Source: Lentisphaeraceae bacterium (GTDB lineage Bacteria > Verrucomicrobiota > Lentisphaeria > Lentisphaerales > Lentisphaeraceae). From it: DNA of 64,000 nucleotides. Of the stretch, positions 8,927 through 17,496 are shown in pieces. Numbering within the stretch: the stretch's first letter is position 1; each line of letters begins with the position of its first letter. A model generated the notes under the pieces. That model saw only the letters and a list, made by a program, of their open reading frames with translations. It had not been told where the DNA came from and did no database searches. A program made the translations under genes and the position numbers. The DNA is taken from assembly GCA_021232515.1 (NCBI GenBank), contig JAJPOQ010000039.1:1-64000 (forward strand), written 5' to 3'.

Positions 8927-9673
8927 ATGCATCAAAAATTGCCAAATTCTCTCGAGAAAGAGATCAAAAAGTATCAATCTCGACAAGGTCGAAAGAAAGC
9001 GACCTTCTACATAGTCGAAGGTGAAAGGTGTTGCAATGAAGCTGAATTAGCCTTGGACTTAGTACGGTTTGTTGTTGCCACTGAAAAGGGGATAGAACGC
9101 TTGGATATTTCACTCAAGTGCCCTGTTTATTTGGTGTCAGAAAAAGAGTTTTCGTCGTTATCTCTGACAGAAAATGGACAGGGAATAATGTTAATAGTGG
9201 AAAAAACGCCAATTTCGAAACCTTTGCTTAAAGATCCTTTTGCTTTGGTCCTTGACGGGTTACAAGAGCCTGGAAATGTCGGGACGATTATTCGTACGGC
9301 TCTGGCAATCGGCCTTAAGGAAGTCATCCTGACAAAAGGAACAGTTGATCCTTATAACCCTAAAGTTGTTCGCTCAGCAATGGGAGCCCATTTTAAAATG
9401 AAGCTGTCGCAAATCGATGATATATCTTCTTTGAGCAAATTGGTGGAAGGTAAAGTATGGCTGACGACTCCAAGAGATGGTTTGAGTTGCTATGCCGATG
9501 ACTTTGACTTAAAAGGTGGAGCATTAGTCTTTGGCGAAGAAGGTGGCGGTATATCCGATTTTTCGAATGGAGAGAAAGTGACGATTCCTATGCCAGGAGA
9601 CGCAGAGTCTTTAAATGTAGCTCAAGCTGCAACAGTTTTTCTCTTTGAAGGTGTTCGCCGAAAACTTCTATAA
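8927..9673 (+). CDS. TrmH/SpoU-family RNA 2'-O-methyltransferase
   Basis: The 248-residue protein has the family's N-terminal substrate-binding segment (KATFYIVEGERCCNEAEL) and the three SPOUT knot motifs. Motif 1 is LDGLQEPGNVGTIIRTA, motif 2 is LVFGEEGGGI, and motif 3 is VTIPMPGDAESLNVAQAA. These bind S-adenosylmethionine and the ribose being methylated. The target may be 23S rRNA or tRNA and cannot be assigned from sequence. Length is normal for the family. AAAGGAAA precedes the ATG. It ends six bases into the converging mqnB gene. Confidence 0.9.
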   Translation: MHQKLPNSLEKEIKKYQSRQGRKKATFYIVEGERCCNEAELALDLVRFVVATEKGIERLDISLKCPVYLVSEKEFSSLSLTENGQGIMLIVEKTPISKPLLKDPFALVLDGLQEPGNVGTIIRTALAIGLKEVILTKGTVDPYNPKVVRSAMGAHFKMKLSQIDDISSLSKLVEGKVWLTTPRDGLSCYADDFDLKGGALVFGEEGGGISDFSNGEKVTIPMPGDAESLNVAQAATVFLFEGVRRKLL

Positions 9674-10261
9674 GTTATTATAGTGAGTGTGTAAGTCAAT
9701 AATTGCTAGTTTGGCGTTTTGGATAAAGCTAGTTTGAGATCTTTTAACAAGAGAATCACTTACAGATTTGATAAGTGTTGGTTGGATATTCATTTCTTTG
9801 CAGCTTTGAGCAAAGGCGTAACCTTCCATATCAATAAAATCAAAACTTGATTGATTCGCGGCGTCTCTCGCATTATCACTCCAAACTGGATGGAGAGATG
9901 ATCCTAGTGAGTATTTCCCAGTAAGTAGGACCTCAGGGTATGATTGTTGCCAGATCTGTTGACTCGATTCGGAATGTTCTTCCGTCGTAAATATGTTGAC
10001 TGTTTTTATTGTAGCGACATCACCAAGTTTAAATTGACTATTAGCAGAACCGGCGATTCCAAGATTTATAAATTGGTCGCTTGAACTTATGTCTATACTT
10101 TGTAAATACTTAAGTGTAGATATAGCCGCATTGACTAAACCAGTCCCGATAATAATGATGTTGGTATGACCTTCAAAAATATTATTTTTTTGAGTCAATG
10201 GCGAAAGGCTTTCGATAAAAGGTTGAGCTTCAAACTCTGTCGCAAAGAATAAGTGCTTCAT
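9668..10261 (-). CDS. mqnB: Futalosine hydrolase (nucleosidase), menaquinone biosynthesis
   Basis: This 197-residue protein belongs to the MTA/SAH-nucleosidase-like phosphorylase fold. It has the NLGIAGS loop, the FIDMEGYAFAQ motif with the ribose-binding glutamate, and SVSDS with the catalytic aspartate near the C-terminus. MTA/SAH nucleosidase itself is an alternative. Two genes upstream in the same operon lies MqnD, which strongly favours the futalosine hydrolase MqnB that releases hypoxanthine from futalosine. It is slightly short for the family. Its ATG overlaps the TGA of the lipoprotein gene (ATGA), so translation is probably coupled. Confidence 0.8.
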   Translation of the reverse strand: MKHLFFATEFEAQPFIESLSPLTQKNNIFEGHTNIIIIGTGLVNAAISTLKYLQSIDISSSDQFINLGIAGSANSQFKLGDVATIKTVNIFTTEEHSESSQQIWQQSYPEVLLTGKYSLGSSLHPVWSDNARDAANQSSFDFIDMEGYAFAQSCKEMNIQPTLIKSVSDSLVKRSQTSFIQNAKLAIIDLHTHYNNL

Positions 10262-10692
10262 AAGTAGCTCTCATCTTTTGGCTCTTCGATTTTCTTCTTT
10301 TTGAAATAACTTATGTAGACTTTAACTTTTCTGGGATTTAAGGACATGAGAAGTCTTTTTGCCCTATCGTGCTGAACATGTTCTTCGTCAATAATCATGA
10401 CAATAGTGATGCGACCTTTGAAAAGCTTATCTAAACCATCGGATAAATTTGCTATATAAAAGTCAGCTTCCTTTCGTTCTCCTCTGTGTGTCGTACGGAT
10501 AACGGCATCTTCAGACATCTGGTGCCAAGCAACTACGGCATTTGCTTTATCTAGATATTTTCTGACAGTAGCATGATTGATGACTTGGTATTTTCGCTTT
10601 CCAATGATGACTGTCCCGCCATTGCTCGAAGAGGTGGTAGAGCAGGACGATCCGAAAAGAAGCAGGAGTAATAATGAAAGAGTTTTAATCAT
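10258..10692 (-). CDS. Small lipoprotein inside the menaquinone operon
   Basis: From ATG 10692 the product has 144 residues and starts MIKTLSLLLLLLFGSSCSTT, a clear lipoprotein signal with cysteine at 17. A longer frame from 10719 would place nine residues before the signal and lies inside mqnD. The ATG at 10692 forms an ATGA overlap with the mqnD stop, and its own TGA overlaps the mqnB start the same way. The mature part has alternating strands and helices (NGGTVIIGKRKYQVINHATV, RITIVMIIDEEHVQHDRAKR). I do not recognise the family. Being translationally locked between MqnD and MqnB is its most notable property. Confidence 0.75.
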   Translation of the reverse strand: MIKTLSLLLLLLFGSSCSTTSSSNGGTVIIGKRKYQVINHATVRKYLDKANAVVAWHQMSEDAVIRTTHRGERKEADFYIANLSDGLDKLFKGRITIVMIIDEEHVQHDRAKRLLMSLNPRKVKVYISYFKKKKIEEPKDESYL

Positions 10693-11540
10693 TTTGGGGC
10701 AAATAGTGGTAGGTCGCATTTTGGTATAAAGCCTCTTTCTTCAGCAACAGAAAATAGTTTTTCGATTCCTTTTCGTCCTTCCATTGAGAGGTCGATGGAC
10801 TCGTCATTGACATAAGTTCGAATATGTGAGTTTAACACTTCTGGTAATATTTCTTGGCTATTTGATAAGATGAATTTCATCATATCGTCATTTGTTTGCC
10901 AGTTAGACTTTAGTGCAGAAGTAACAGAATACTTGAGAGCTGTATCAATTTTTTTAATAAGCTCGGTTGGTAGAGAGCGTTTAGCGATGATACCTCCAAG
11001 TGGAATTGGTAAACCACTATAAGTTTCCCACCATTCTCCTAGGTCCGCAATGAGCTCTAAACCTTCGTCTCTATATGTAAAGCGGCTTTCATGAATAATG
11101 AGGCCCGCGTCAACGTCTCCATTTTTTACTGCAGGCATGATGTCAGAGAAAAGCATTTCTTTGATCTCGATGTCATCTGGAGCATAACACTTGAGTAGTA
11201 GATAAGCAGTCGTATTTAATCCTGGAACTGCAATAGTTTTTCCCGAGAGTTGTAGATTTTTCTCACTACAGATGATTAGAGGACCACAACCTCGGCCGAG
11301 TGCACTTCCGGAGTTAAGTAAAAAGTATTTTTCTCGTAGTTTTCCCAATACGTGAAAAGACACTTTTGAAACATCAATTGACTCACTTAGGCAAAGCTTA
11401 TTTAATTCTTCGACATCTGCAATCGTCAGGTTTGCTTTGAGTTTTTCGGCCCACTCGCTTTTATGGAGAAGCTGATAAAACATAAAAGTGTCATTTGGAC
11501 AAGGGGATATTCCTAAAGAGATGTCGTTCATATTTGCCAT
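10689..11540 (-). CDS. mqnD: 1,4-dihydroxy-6-naphthoate synthase, menaquinone (futalosine) pathway
   Basis: The 283-residue protein carries the family's hallmarks. These are LGISPCPNDTFMFYQLL at the N-terminus, D-V-E-E-L-N-K-L, the segment DVSKVSFHVLGKL, SGSALGRGCGPLIIC, and the IHESRFTY motif near residue 150. MqnD cleaves cyclic dehypoxanthinyl futalosine to 1,4-dihydroxy-6-naphthoate and has a periplasmic-binding-protein-like fold. Length is normal. It is the first gene of an mqnD-lipoprotein-mqnB operon. The other enzymes of the pathway (MqnA, MqnC, MqnE) are not in this window. Confidence 0.92.
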   Translation of the reverse strand: MANMNDISLGISPCPNDTFMFYQLLHKSEWAEKLKANLTIADVEELNKLCLSESIDVSKVSFHVLGKLREKYFLLNSGSALGRGCGPLIICSEKNLQLSGKTIAVPGLNTTAYLLLKCYAPDDIEIKEMLFSDIMPAVKNGDVDAGLIIHESRFTYRDEGLELIADLGEWWETYSGLPIPLGGIIAKRSLPTELIKKIDTALKYSVTSALKSNWQTNDDMMKFILSNSQEILPEVLNSHIRTYVNDESIDLSMEGRKGIEKLFSVAEERGFIPKCDLPLFAPK

Positions 11541-11603
11541 GATTGTTTTTTATTTGAGAAATAGCGTTAGCTTAAATTATTTCAATAGTTTTTGAGGAGA
11601 GAT

Positions 11604-13127
11604 ATGAGAATAGTCACTTCAGATACAATGCGTGCTATAGATTCTCAGACGATAAAATCGGGTCGTGTTTCAGGCTCAATTCTTATGGAGAGAGCTGGAG
11701 TTGGGGCAGCTAAAGAGATCTGCAAATTTCTAGAAAATGGAATTCATGAAAATTTTCAAAAAAGAATAGTCTGTTTTTGTGGAAAGGGTAATAACGGTGG
11801 CGATGGCTTTGTTATCGCCTCAGAAATGTTTCGAAACGGTTTTGACGTTGTAGCGCATCTCGCTTGTGAAGTAGATGAGTTAGTCGGAGATGCCCTACAC
11901 TTTTTTAAGTTACTTCCGCTTGAAGTGCAAGTTTCTACAAAAAGTAGCACTTTTGAGATCTTTAAAGGCGACGTAGTTGTTGACTGCTTGCTCGGTACAG
12001 GAATTACAAGCAACTTAAGAGAGCCATACCTATCCATAGTAACAGCAATAAATAGTAGTCACTCCATAGTTGTTGCAATTGATAGTCCAACAGGATTATG
12101 TGGTAATACGGGCAGTATTTTAGGTGAGGCGGTCTTAGCGGATCTAACTTTGACTATTGGCTTGCCCAAGATTGGTTTGTTTCGGCAAGAAGGACCAGAA
12201 AAATCTGGTGTTCTAAAGGTTATTAAGATTGGTTTCCCAGATGACATTATCAATAGTTTTTCATCTGAGGGAGTTTTGATTGACGCGGCAATGATTCAAC
12301 CTCTGTTTAAACGTAAGTCTCACTCTTCGCATAAATACAATACAGGCGTCTCTTTGATAATCGGTGGTAGTGCTAACTATAAAGGTGCGCCATCACTTGC
12401 ATCTAAAGCCTCGGCGAGAGCAGGAGCAGGCATGGTGACGTGTGTAACCCCAGGAGATGCAATAAAGTGCAGCTTTGATTCAGTTATCTGTATTGGCGAA
12501 TCAGAAACTATGGATGGGGATTTTGACGAAAGTTGCGGACAAAGAATTCTTGAGTATGTGAAAAAGTCTCCAAGTGTTGTGGTTGGGCCGGGTATGAGAG
12601 GTGTTTCTTCAGAAGAGTCGTTAGTTGCTGAGATTCTCAAGACAGACTTAGATGTTGTAGTTGATGCTGGCGCACTTGTACATCTGTCAAAATTAGTTGA
12701 TAGGCTACAGGAAAGAAAGGGGTTGACTGTTTTAACTCCACATACAGGAGAGTTGAAAAGGCTTGGGGCAAGTTTGGGTTGCTTAGAAAGCTGTAATGAA
12801 AAAATGGCAGCTAAGGTTTCTGAGAAACTAAATGCAATTGTTGTTCTTAAAGGTCAATTTAGTCGTGTCGTCTATCCAGACGGTGAAGTAGTGATTAACA
12901 GTTCAGGTAGTCAAGCTTTAGCAACTGCTGGTTCGGGAGATGTTTTGGCGGGAATAATTGGTTCTTTTTTGAGTCAATTTGATGACGGTCGTTTAGCGGT
13001 GGCAGCAGCTGTATTTGTTCATGGCCTTTGTGGCGAAAGAAGAGAAAATGGATTGCGAAGTATGGTGGCAGATGATTTAATTGCTTATTTGCCTAAGGTC
13101 TTGAAAGAGCTATCCCCTTACAATTAG
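11604..13127 (+). CDS. nnr: Bifunctional NAD(P)HX epimerase / ADP-dependent NAD(P)HX dehydratase
   Basis: The start is ATG 11604, eight bases after the strong binding site GAGGAG; an upstream TTG at 11592 would include that site in the gene. The product is about 507 residues. The N-terminal half is the YjeF epimerase domain, with CFCGKGNNGGDGFVIA, DCLLGTG and DSPTGL. The C-terminal half is the ribokinase-like dehydratase domain, with VVGPGMRG, LTPHTGELKRL and the TAGSGDVLAGI motif carrying the catalytic aspartate. Together they repair hydrated NADH and NADPH. The fused arrangement is the usual bacterial form. It diverges from mqnD across a 63-base gap. Confidence 0.93.
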   Translation: MRIVTSDTMRAIDSQTIKSGRVSGSILMERAGVGAAKEICKFLENGIHENFQKRIVCFCGKGNNGGDGFVIASEMFRNGFDVVAHLACEVDELVGDALHFFKLLPLEVQVSTKSSTFEIFKGDVVVDCLLGTGITSNLREPYLSIVTAINSSHSIVVAIDSPTGLCGNTGSILGEAVLADLTLTIGLPKIGLFRQEGPEKSGVLKVIKIGFPDDIINSFSSEGVLIDAAMIQPLFKRKSHSSHKYNTGVSLIIGGSANYKGAPSLASKASARAGAGMVTCVTPGDAIKCSFDSVICIGESETMDGDFDESCGQRILEYVKKSPSVVVGPGMRGVSSEESLVAEILKTDLDVVVDAGALVHLSKLVDRLQERKGLTVLTPHTGELKRLGASLGCLESCNEKMAAKVSEKLNAIVVLKGQFSRVVYPDGEVVINSSGSQALATAGSGDVLAGIIGSFLSQFDDGRLAVAAAVFVHGLCGERRENGLRSMVADDLIAYLPKVLKELSPYN

Positions 13128-13143
13128 GATTGTGTATTGTAAG
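13117..13143 (+). terminator. Weak hairpin across the nnr stop codon
   Basis: CTTACAAT at 13117-13124 and ATTGTAAG at 13136-13143 are perfect eight-base inverted copies with an 11-base loop that includes the TAG stop at 13125-13127. No T run follows. It may act as a weak terminator or an mRNA end stabiliser. Confidence 0.3.
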
Positions 13144-13270
13144 TTCCTGCGAGCTAAAATAGTCAATTAGTACAATTTGAAGATCTTTAGTTTATTGAAA
13201 AAAAGTCAGGAGTCACTACTTTCTGCGATACATTTAGAGGAATACCCTTAACTATCAGGTTTTAATTTTT

Positions 13271-13996
13271 ATGATTTCATTATACGAGTCTTTTTGGGAA
13301 GTTATGCAAAAGAGTGGTGCACTTATGTGGCCGATCATCTTTTGTGCTGTTATTTCTCTATTCATTGTCGTTGAAAGACTTTTCCACTACCATCGTTGTC
13401 AGATCAACACAAAAGATTTTATTCAGGGTATTTTTAATAATCTAAAACGTTCAAATGTCGTGGAAACTATAAGTATCTGCGATGATACTCCCGGGCCTAT
13501 TGCTCACATGACTAGAGCTGCGATACTTCGAGCTGGTCAAGATACTAGAGATGTCGAACAAGCTATAGAAGAAGTCAGTTTGTCCGAAATTCCTCGTTTA
13601 GAAAAAAACCTAAACATACTGGCGACTATTGCTCATATAACGCCTCTTTTAGGTCTTCTTGGAACAGTGACAGGTTTGATCAAAGCCTTTCACGCTATCG
13701 GCCAAAAAGCGAGTTATATCAACCTTCAAAACTTAGCACCTTATATTTCTGAAGCTATGATTACCACAGCAGCAGGATTAGCTGTAGCGATACCAACTTA
13801 TGCATTTTATAATTTACTGGTGACTCGAGTCGAGAGCATTGTAAATGAAATGGAAATGGCTGCGACAGAGATTGTTTATTTCCTCAGTCACAACGAAGTG
13901 AAGCTTGATGCAAATGACGAAGTTAATGAAGAAACCGCTCCGGAATATATTGAAGCGGAGCCGGAGTTAGTGGAGAACGATGCGCTTCAAGACTAA
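13271..13996 (+). CDS. ExbB/TolQ/MotA-family proton-channel protein (first cassette)
   Basis: The 241-residue protein has the three-helix plan of ExbB/TolQ. A first TM lies at about 17-35 (ALMWPIIFCAVISLFIVVERL), then a long cytoplasmic loop, then two helices around ATIAHITPLLGLLGTVTGLIKAF and EAMITTAAGLAVAIPTYAFYNLL. The motif LLGLLGTVTGLI and the TTAAGLAVAIP segment are the family signature. It works with ExbD as a proton-driven motor in the inner membrane. The acidic C-terminal tail (about 30 residues) is an extension. The gene overlaps exbD by 17 bases. Confidence 0.9.
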   Translation: MISLYESFWEVMQKSGALMWPIIFCAVISLFIVVERLFHYHRCQINTKDFIQGIFNNLKRSNVVETISICDDTPGPIAHMTRAAILRAGQDTRDVEQAIEEVSLSEIPRLEKNLNILATIAHITPLLGLLGTVTGLIKAFHAIGQKASYINLQNLAPYISEAMITTAAGLAVAIPTYAFYNLLVTRVESIVNEMEMAATEIVYFLSHNEVKLDANDEVNEETAPEYIEAEPELVENDALQD

Positions 13997-14435
13997 TGTA
14001 AGAATCTTTCGAGGTAAGATGGATCTAGCTCCATTGGTGGACATAATGTTCATCTTGGTCATCTTCTTCCTTATAAGTACTTCATATGACTTTCAGCCTG
14101 GCTACTCGGTGGATTTACCTCAAAGTGAAGCTCCTATGGTTGCAGGCGATAAGCTGGTTGTAGTTTTAGCCCCTCGAGAATCAGATAAAGAACAAGAGTC
14201 GATTGTAGTTTTCTTTAATAATGAAGAAGTGACTTGGGAAGATCTTGAAGTGAAGCTTGCAGAAAGGATCCATGATCGCACTCAGCCAACAGTTAGTGGT
14301 AATGGACGTTTACCAACGATTTCCCTAAAAGCTCATGAAAGTATTGCTTATAAGCATATCATGAGAATTAACTCTCTAGCTTATAAACTCAAAGTCAAAG
14401 TTAATCAGGTTGTCTCTAGGCCTGTAGAAAACTAA
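13980..14435 (+). CDS. ExbD/TolR-family protein (first cassette)
   Basis: The 151-residue protein has a short cytoplasmic N-terminus and one TM segment with the family motif LAPLVDIMFILVIFFLIST, including the aspartate that carries protons through the ExbB channel. This is followed by a periplasmic domain. It starts inside the end of the ExbB gene and its TAA is immediately followed by the ATG of the next gene, so all three are probably translated from one message. Confidence 0.9.
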   Translation: MRFKTNVRIFRGKMDLAPLVDIMFILVIFFLISTSYDFQPGYSVDLPQSEAPMVAGDKLVVVLAPRESDKEQESIVVFFNNEEVTWEDLEVKLAERIHDRTQPTVSGNGRLPTISLKAHESIAYKHIMRINSLAYKLKVKVNQVVSRPVEN

Positions 14436-15191
14436 ATGAAAAATCAGAAGCCCAAGCCCGTATTCTTTATGGCAGTTCTTACTGTAGGTTTCTTAGCTTT
14501 TTTGATGGTGGGTTTATTTCGCATAGAAACGTCAAATGACGCAGATGCGGTTGATGAGGATGATCATAGTTTTGTGATCATGCCTCGTTCAGATACCAAT
14601 AGATTTCTTCTGGAACAAGAAGCTCGCGATGCACTTGACGATCCAACAATTTTAAGTCTACCCAATAAGCAATTTGGTTTTAGTAAATTTGCCGAAATAG
14701 GGGACGAACCTGCAAAGCCAGCATTGCCAGACTATGAAGTTCAGACTAAAGAAGTGACTTTGACAGAAAGTGATAGAGTTCCATTAGTTGGTGTTTATCC
14801 TGATCCAAGTGTTGATGGCGATACTGCTATTTCTCGTCCTCAACTGGCTCCAATTGAGCTAAATTCTGGAATGACTACTTTTTCGAGAAGAATAGTGTGG
14901 CTTGAAGATGGGAAAGAAATACTTTCTCCCATAACTGAGGCTGATTTATCAAGCATAAAAGATCTTCAGAAATTGACAAATACGACTCAGGTAAGAGTCG
15001 TAAAACTTAAAGAAAGTCATGTTGTTTTCTTGATTACTAGTTGTGGTGTTGCGAAGCTGGATGAATTAGTATTAAAATACACTCAGGGAAAACTTAAAAA
15101 GTTTTTTACGGGTGAGGCTCAGGAAAAAGAAATTCCGCAAGACATTTTAGTAGATTGGCGTTTGATTGCGATAACACTAAGCAAGCGTTGA
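14436..15191 (+). CDS. Single-pass envelope protein after ExbBD, possible TonB-like partner
   Basis: The 251-residue product starts directly after the exbD stop (TAAATG). It has a short basic cytoplasmic N-terminus (MKNQKPKP), one TM helix at about 9-27, an acidic and moderately proline-rich stretch (PAKPALPDYEV, GVYPDPS, RPQLAPIEL) and a folded C-terminal region of about 85 residues. Topology and position match TonB or TolA, but I see no TonB C-terminal motif. I therefore leave it unnamed; a partner of the ExbBD motor is inference from context. Confidence 0.65.
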   Translation: MKNQKPKPVFFMAVLTVGFLAFLMVGLFRIETSNDADAVDEDDHSFVIMPRSDTNRFLLEQEARDALDDPTILSLPNKQFGFSKFAEIGDEPAKPALPDYEVQTKEVTLTESDRVPLVGVYPDPSVDGDTAISRPQLAPIELNSGMTTFSRRIVWLEDGKEILSPITEADLSSIKDLQKLTNTTQVRVVKLKESHVVFLITSCGVAKLDELVLKYTQGKLKKFFTGEAQEKEIPQDILVDWRLIAITLSKR

Positions 15192-15266
15192 ATACTTCTA
15201 GAATTCTGATAGGTTGCGGTTATAGTCTAATGTCTTTTAGGTACATGGTTTAAGGATTATTTAAGA

Positions 15267-16004
15267 ATGAAATTTTTTGTAAAAGCTTTGCTTTTGATGT
15301 TTTTTGTATGTTCTGCAAGCGCGCAAGACTACGGCCCGGTAGAGGTCAATCTTGATGGATACATCGATGATAAAGCTGGAGAAACTTTTAAGGCTGCTCC
15401 TGTTGTAGAGAAAAAAGAAGAGCCAAAAGAAGAAAAAGCTGAAGCTAAAAAAACTCTTGATCCATTAGAAGCCCGTAAAGCAGCTAGAAAAGCCGCCGCT
15501 GAGAAAGCTAAATCCAATACTGTCGCGAGACAAACTCCTAAAGCAACTGGCCCTATAAGCACAGTTGACTCAAGCTCTTTAACATTTGGCGGAGCAAAGT
15601 CTACAGGTTCAAACCTTGCACTTTATATCGGTATCGCCGTAGCAGTTTTACTAATTCTTATAATTATTATTGTTGTCATGATGAAGAAAAAGAAATCTTC
15701 TAGCAGCCCTTACAACTTCACTAGTGACTCAGCGTCTCTTCAAGATAAGATTGAAGCAAGTGAAAGAGTAATGATGGCAGAGACACAAGACGAAGCACCA
15801 CCACTTCAATCATCTGATGGTAATGTAGGTGATGCGAACTTTGTTCCGCATAACTCTCAAGAAATGGCTCAGAAGTTTGCCAGTGAAATGAAAGTGGACG
15901 AACGTGGTCGTAACCCGAGTGGTTTGATCATTGATGAGGACATGTATTTTACTAGTGGTGCAACTGGCTTTGTTGACGAAGACTTTGATCCAAAATCAGA
16001 GTAA
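15267..16004 (+). CDS. Type I membrane protein with Lys/Glu/Ala-rich stalk
   Basis: The 245-residue product has a signal peptide (MKFFVKALLLMFFVCSASAQ) and a highly charged periplasmic stretch (EKKEEPKEEKAEAKK, EARKAARKAAAEKAK) that may form a helical stalk. One strong TM segment lies at about 116-139, followed by a KKKK stop-transfer signal, and then an acidic cytoplasmic tail of about 100 residues. I do not recognise the family. It follows the first ExbBD cassette by about 75 bases on the same strand and is likely part of that transcription unit or near it. Confidence 0.65.
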   Translation: MKFFVKALLLMFFVCSASAQDYGPVEVNLDGYIDDKAGETFKAAPVVEKKEEPKEEKAEAKKTLDPLEARKAARKAAAEKAKSNTVARQTPKATGPISTVDSSSLTFGGAKSTGSNLALYIGIAVAVLLILIIIIVVMMKKKKSSSSPYNFTSDSASLQDKIEASERVMMAETQDEAPPLQSSDGNVGDANFVPHNSQEMAQKFASEMKVDERGRNPSGLIIDEDMYFTSGATGFVDEDFDPKSE

Positions 16005-16026
16005 ATCAGCTTTATTGGTTCTTTAA

Positions 16027-17496
16027 CTAGTTTGAAGAACCGATCGAAAACATTTCTTTTACCTCTGTACTGGAGAATGCCCTAGAGAAAATCATAAAGT
16101 CGTCGATTGATCCGTTTAGACTACGAATTGAGTGTCCGATGTTTGGGTTTGAAACCCAATTGCCTATTTCAGACTTTCCTAATCTCACAGGATAAGCCTT
16201 ATGGATTGAGCGGTTATGGACCTCTTTGCCATCTATATAATGGCGTATCTGTAGCTTTTCTGAATCATAGACAGAAACGAGATGAATCCATCGATGGATG
16301 TCTCTTTTAGAGATGACTGATGGAGAAAAAGTATTTCCATTTGTTTGGGAGCCTAAGATCATTTCGCCAATATCGCTTATTTGCCAATGAACTTCGTTTT
16401 CATTGAAATGGTCTGTAAGGAAAAGAGAACTAAGCCATCTGTCAAAACGATTGATTTTAAGCCAGCAACTGAAAGTTATATTTTCATACTTCCCAGGTAC
16501 ATCTAAGCGGACTCTGCTACCAATAGTGTTAAAACTCATTGCTGTCTTATTTGGCCAGCGACTGGTAGAGCTTTCACAGTTTGTTGCTATACCGTTTAAA
16601 GCTCCCCACTGATGACGACTTTTGTTCAGTACAGTTGAGTTCTTTATATCTTCAAAGTCGTAGTAGAGAAGTAGTGAATCATCTCCTTTAAATGAGTTTG
16701 TGTACTTTTCCCACTTTTTGAGTTTAATGATCTGATTTTGGCGGCGAGCTTCTAGTAATCGTTCTAATCGAAGTGAGTCAATGGAGCTGATATTTTTTTC
16801 TTGCCATGAAATTCCTTCTTGACTGTTGAGTGTTTTTAGCGTCTTAGCGTCATTCCTAAAGTTTATAGTCCCTTGAGTTACGTATACTTTTCCCACATCA
16901 TTTTTTTCTATAGAAAGTGAGTAGCTCGATCCAAAGCTAGAGATGGTATAGTTTGAAGTTTGAATAAATAAACCTTGAGAGTTATTCGGAACTGAGACAA
17001 GAGCGTTGCCTTGTTTAAGTTTCATAGTGACTGGATCAGTAAGCTTAAATTCGCATGGTCCTTCAATCAGAAGTTTTGTCCCAGATTCCAGTTCTATCTC
17101 ATAAGTTCCTTCAGAAAGTTCCACAGTACTGTTTTGATTAAGGGCAGTAGAGTCTTTAGGGTTTTCTACATTGATGTAAGTACCTAGATTGATAGTGTTC
17201 TGAGGCGCGGAGTCATTTTGGAAAAGGAAAAAAGAGGCAACTATGGCAATTATTGGAATTAAGCCCCATAGGGAAGGATGAAGCTTTCTTTTATGAGTTA
17301 GTTTAGAGTCGAGCTCTAGGTCAAGCGTTGATTCAGAAAGTTCACGCAGTCCAGCATCGATAGTCATGAAACTGTAGTATTGCTGGCGTAGTTGTGAGCT
17401 GTTTAGAAGAGCTTCTTCCAAAACGGTACTTTCTTCTTTAGAGATCGACCCATCACAATATTTATTGATTAACTCTTCAAATGCCTCGTTATTCAT
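16027..17496 (-). CDS. FecR-type anti-sigma-like membrane protein with LamG domain
   Basis: From ATG 17496 the product has 489 residues. The N-terminus (about 1-75) is a cytoplasmic anti-sigma-like helical segment (LINKYCDGSISKEESTVLEE). One TM follows at about 83-97 (WGLIPIIAIVASFFLFQ). Next comes a periplasmic FecR-like beta domain (VELSEGTYEIELESGTKLLIEGPCEF) and a C-terminal concanavalin/LamG domain (LLLYYDFEDI, FSCWLKINRFDRW, LNGSIDDFMIFSRAFSSTEV). This architecture is typical of Planctomycetes, Verrucomicrobia and Lentisphaerae and accompanies a small sigma factor. Its ATG overlaps the sigma gene's TGA (ATGA), so it is very likely that sigma factor's regulator. Confidence 0.85.
   Translation of the reverse strand: MNNEAFEELINKYCDGSISKEESTVLEEALLNSSQLRQQYYSFMTIDAGLRELSESTLDLELDSKLTHKRKLHPSLWGLIPIIAIVASFFLFQNDSAPQNTINLGTYINVENPKDSTALNQNSTVELSEGTYEIELESGTKLLIEGPCEFKLTDPVTMKLKQGNALVSVPNNSQGLFIQTSNYTISSFGSSYSLSIEKNDVGKVYVTQGTINFRNDAKTLKTLNSQEGISWQEKNISSIDSLRLERLLEARRQNQIIKLKKWEKYTNSFKGDDSLLLYYDFEDIKNSTVLNKSRHQWGALNGIATNCESSTSRWPNKTAMSFNTIGSRVRLDVPGKYENITFSCWLKINRFDRWLSSLFLTDHFNENEVHWQISDIGEMILGSQTNGNTFSPSVISKRDIHRWIHLVSVYDSEKLQIRHYIDGKEVHNRSIHKAYPVRLGKSEIGNWVSNPNIGHSIRSLNGSIDDFMIFSRAFSSTEVKEMFSIGSSN

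Noticed and set aside
16017-16041. Seven-base inverted repeat GGTTCTT / AAGAACC between two converging genes
   Set aside because: Short, overlaps the end of the FecR gene and has no T run on either strand; too weak to call a terminator.
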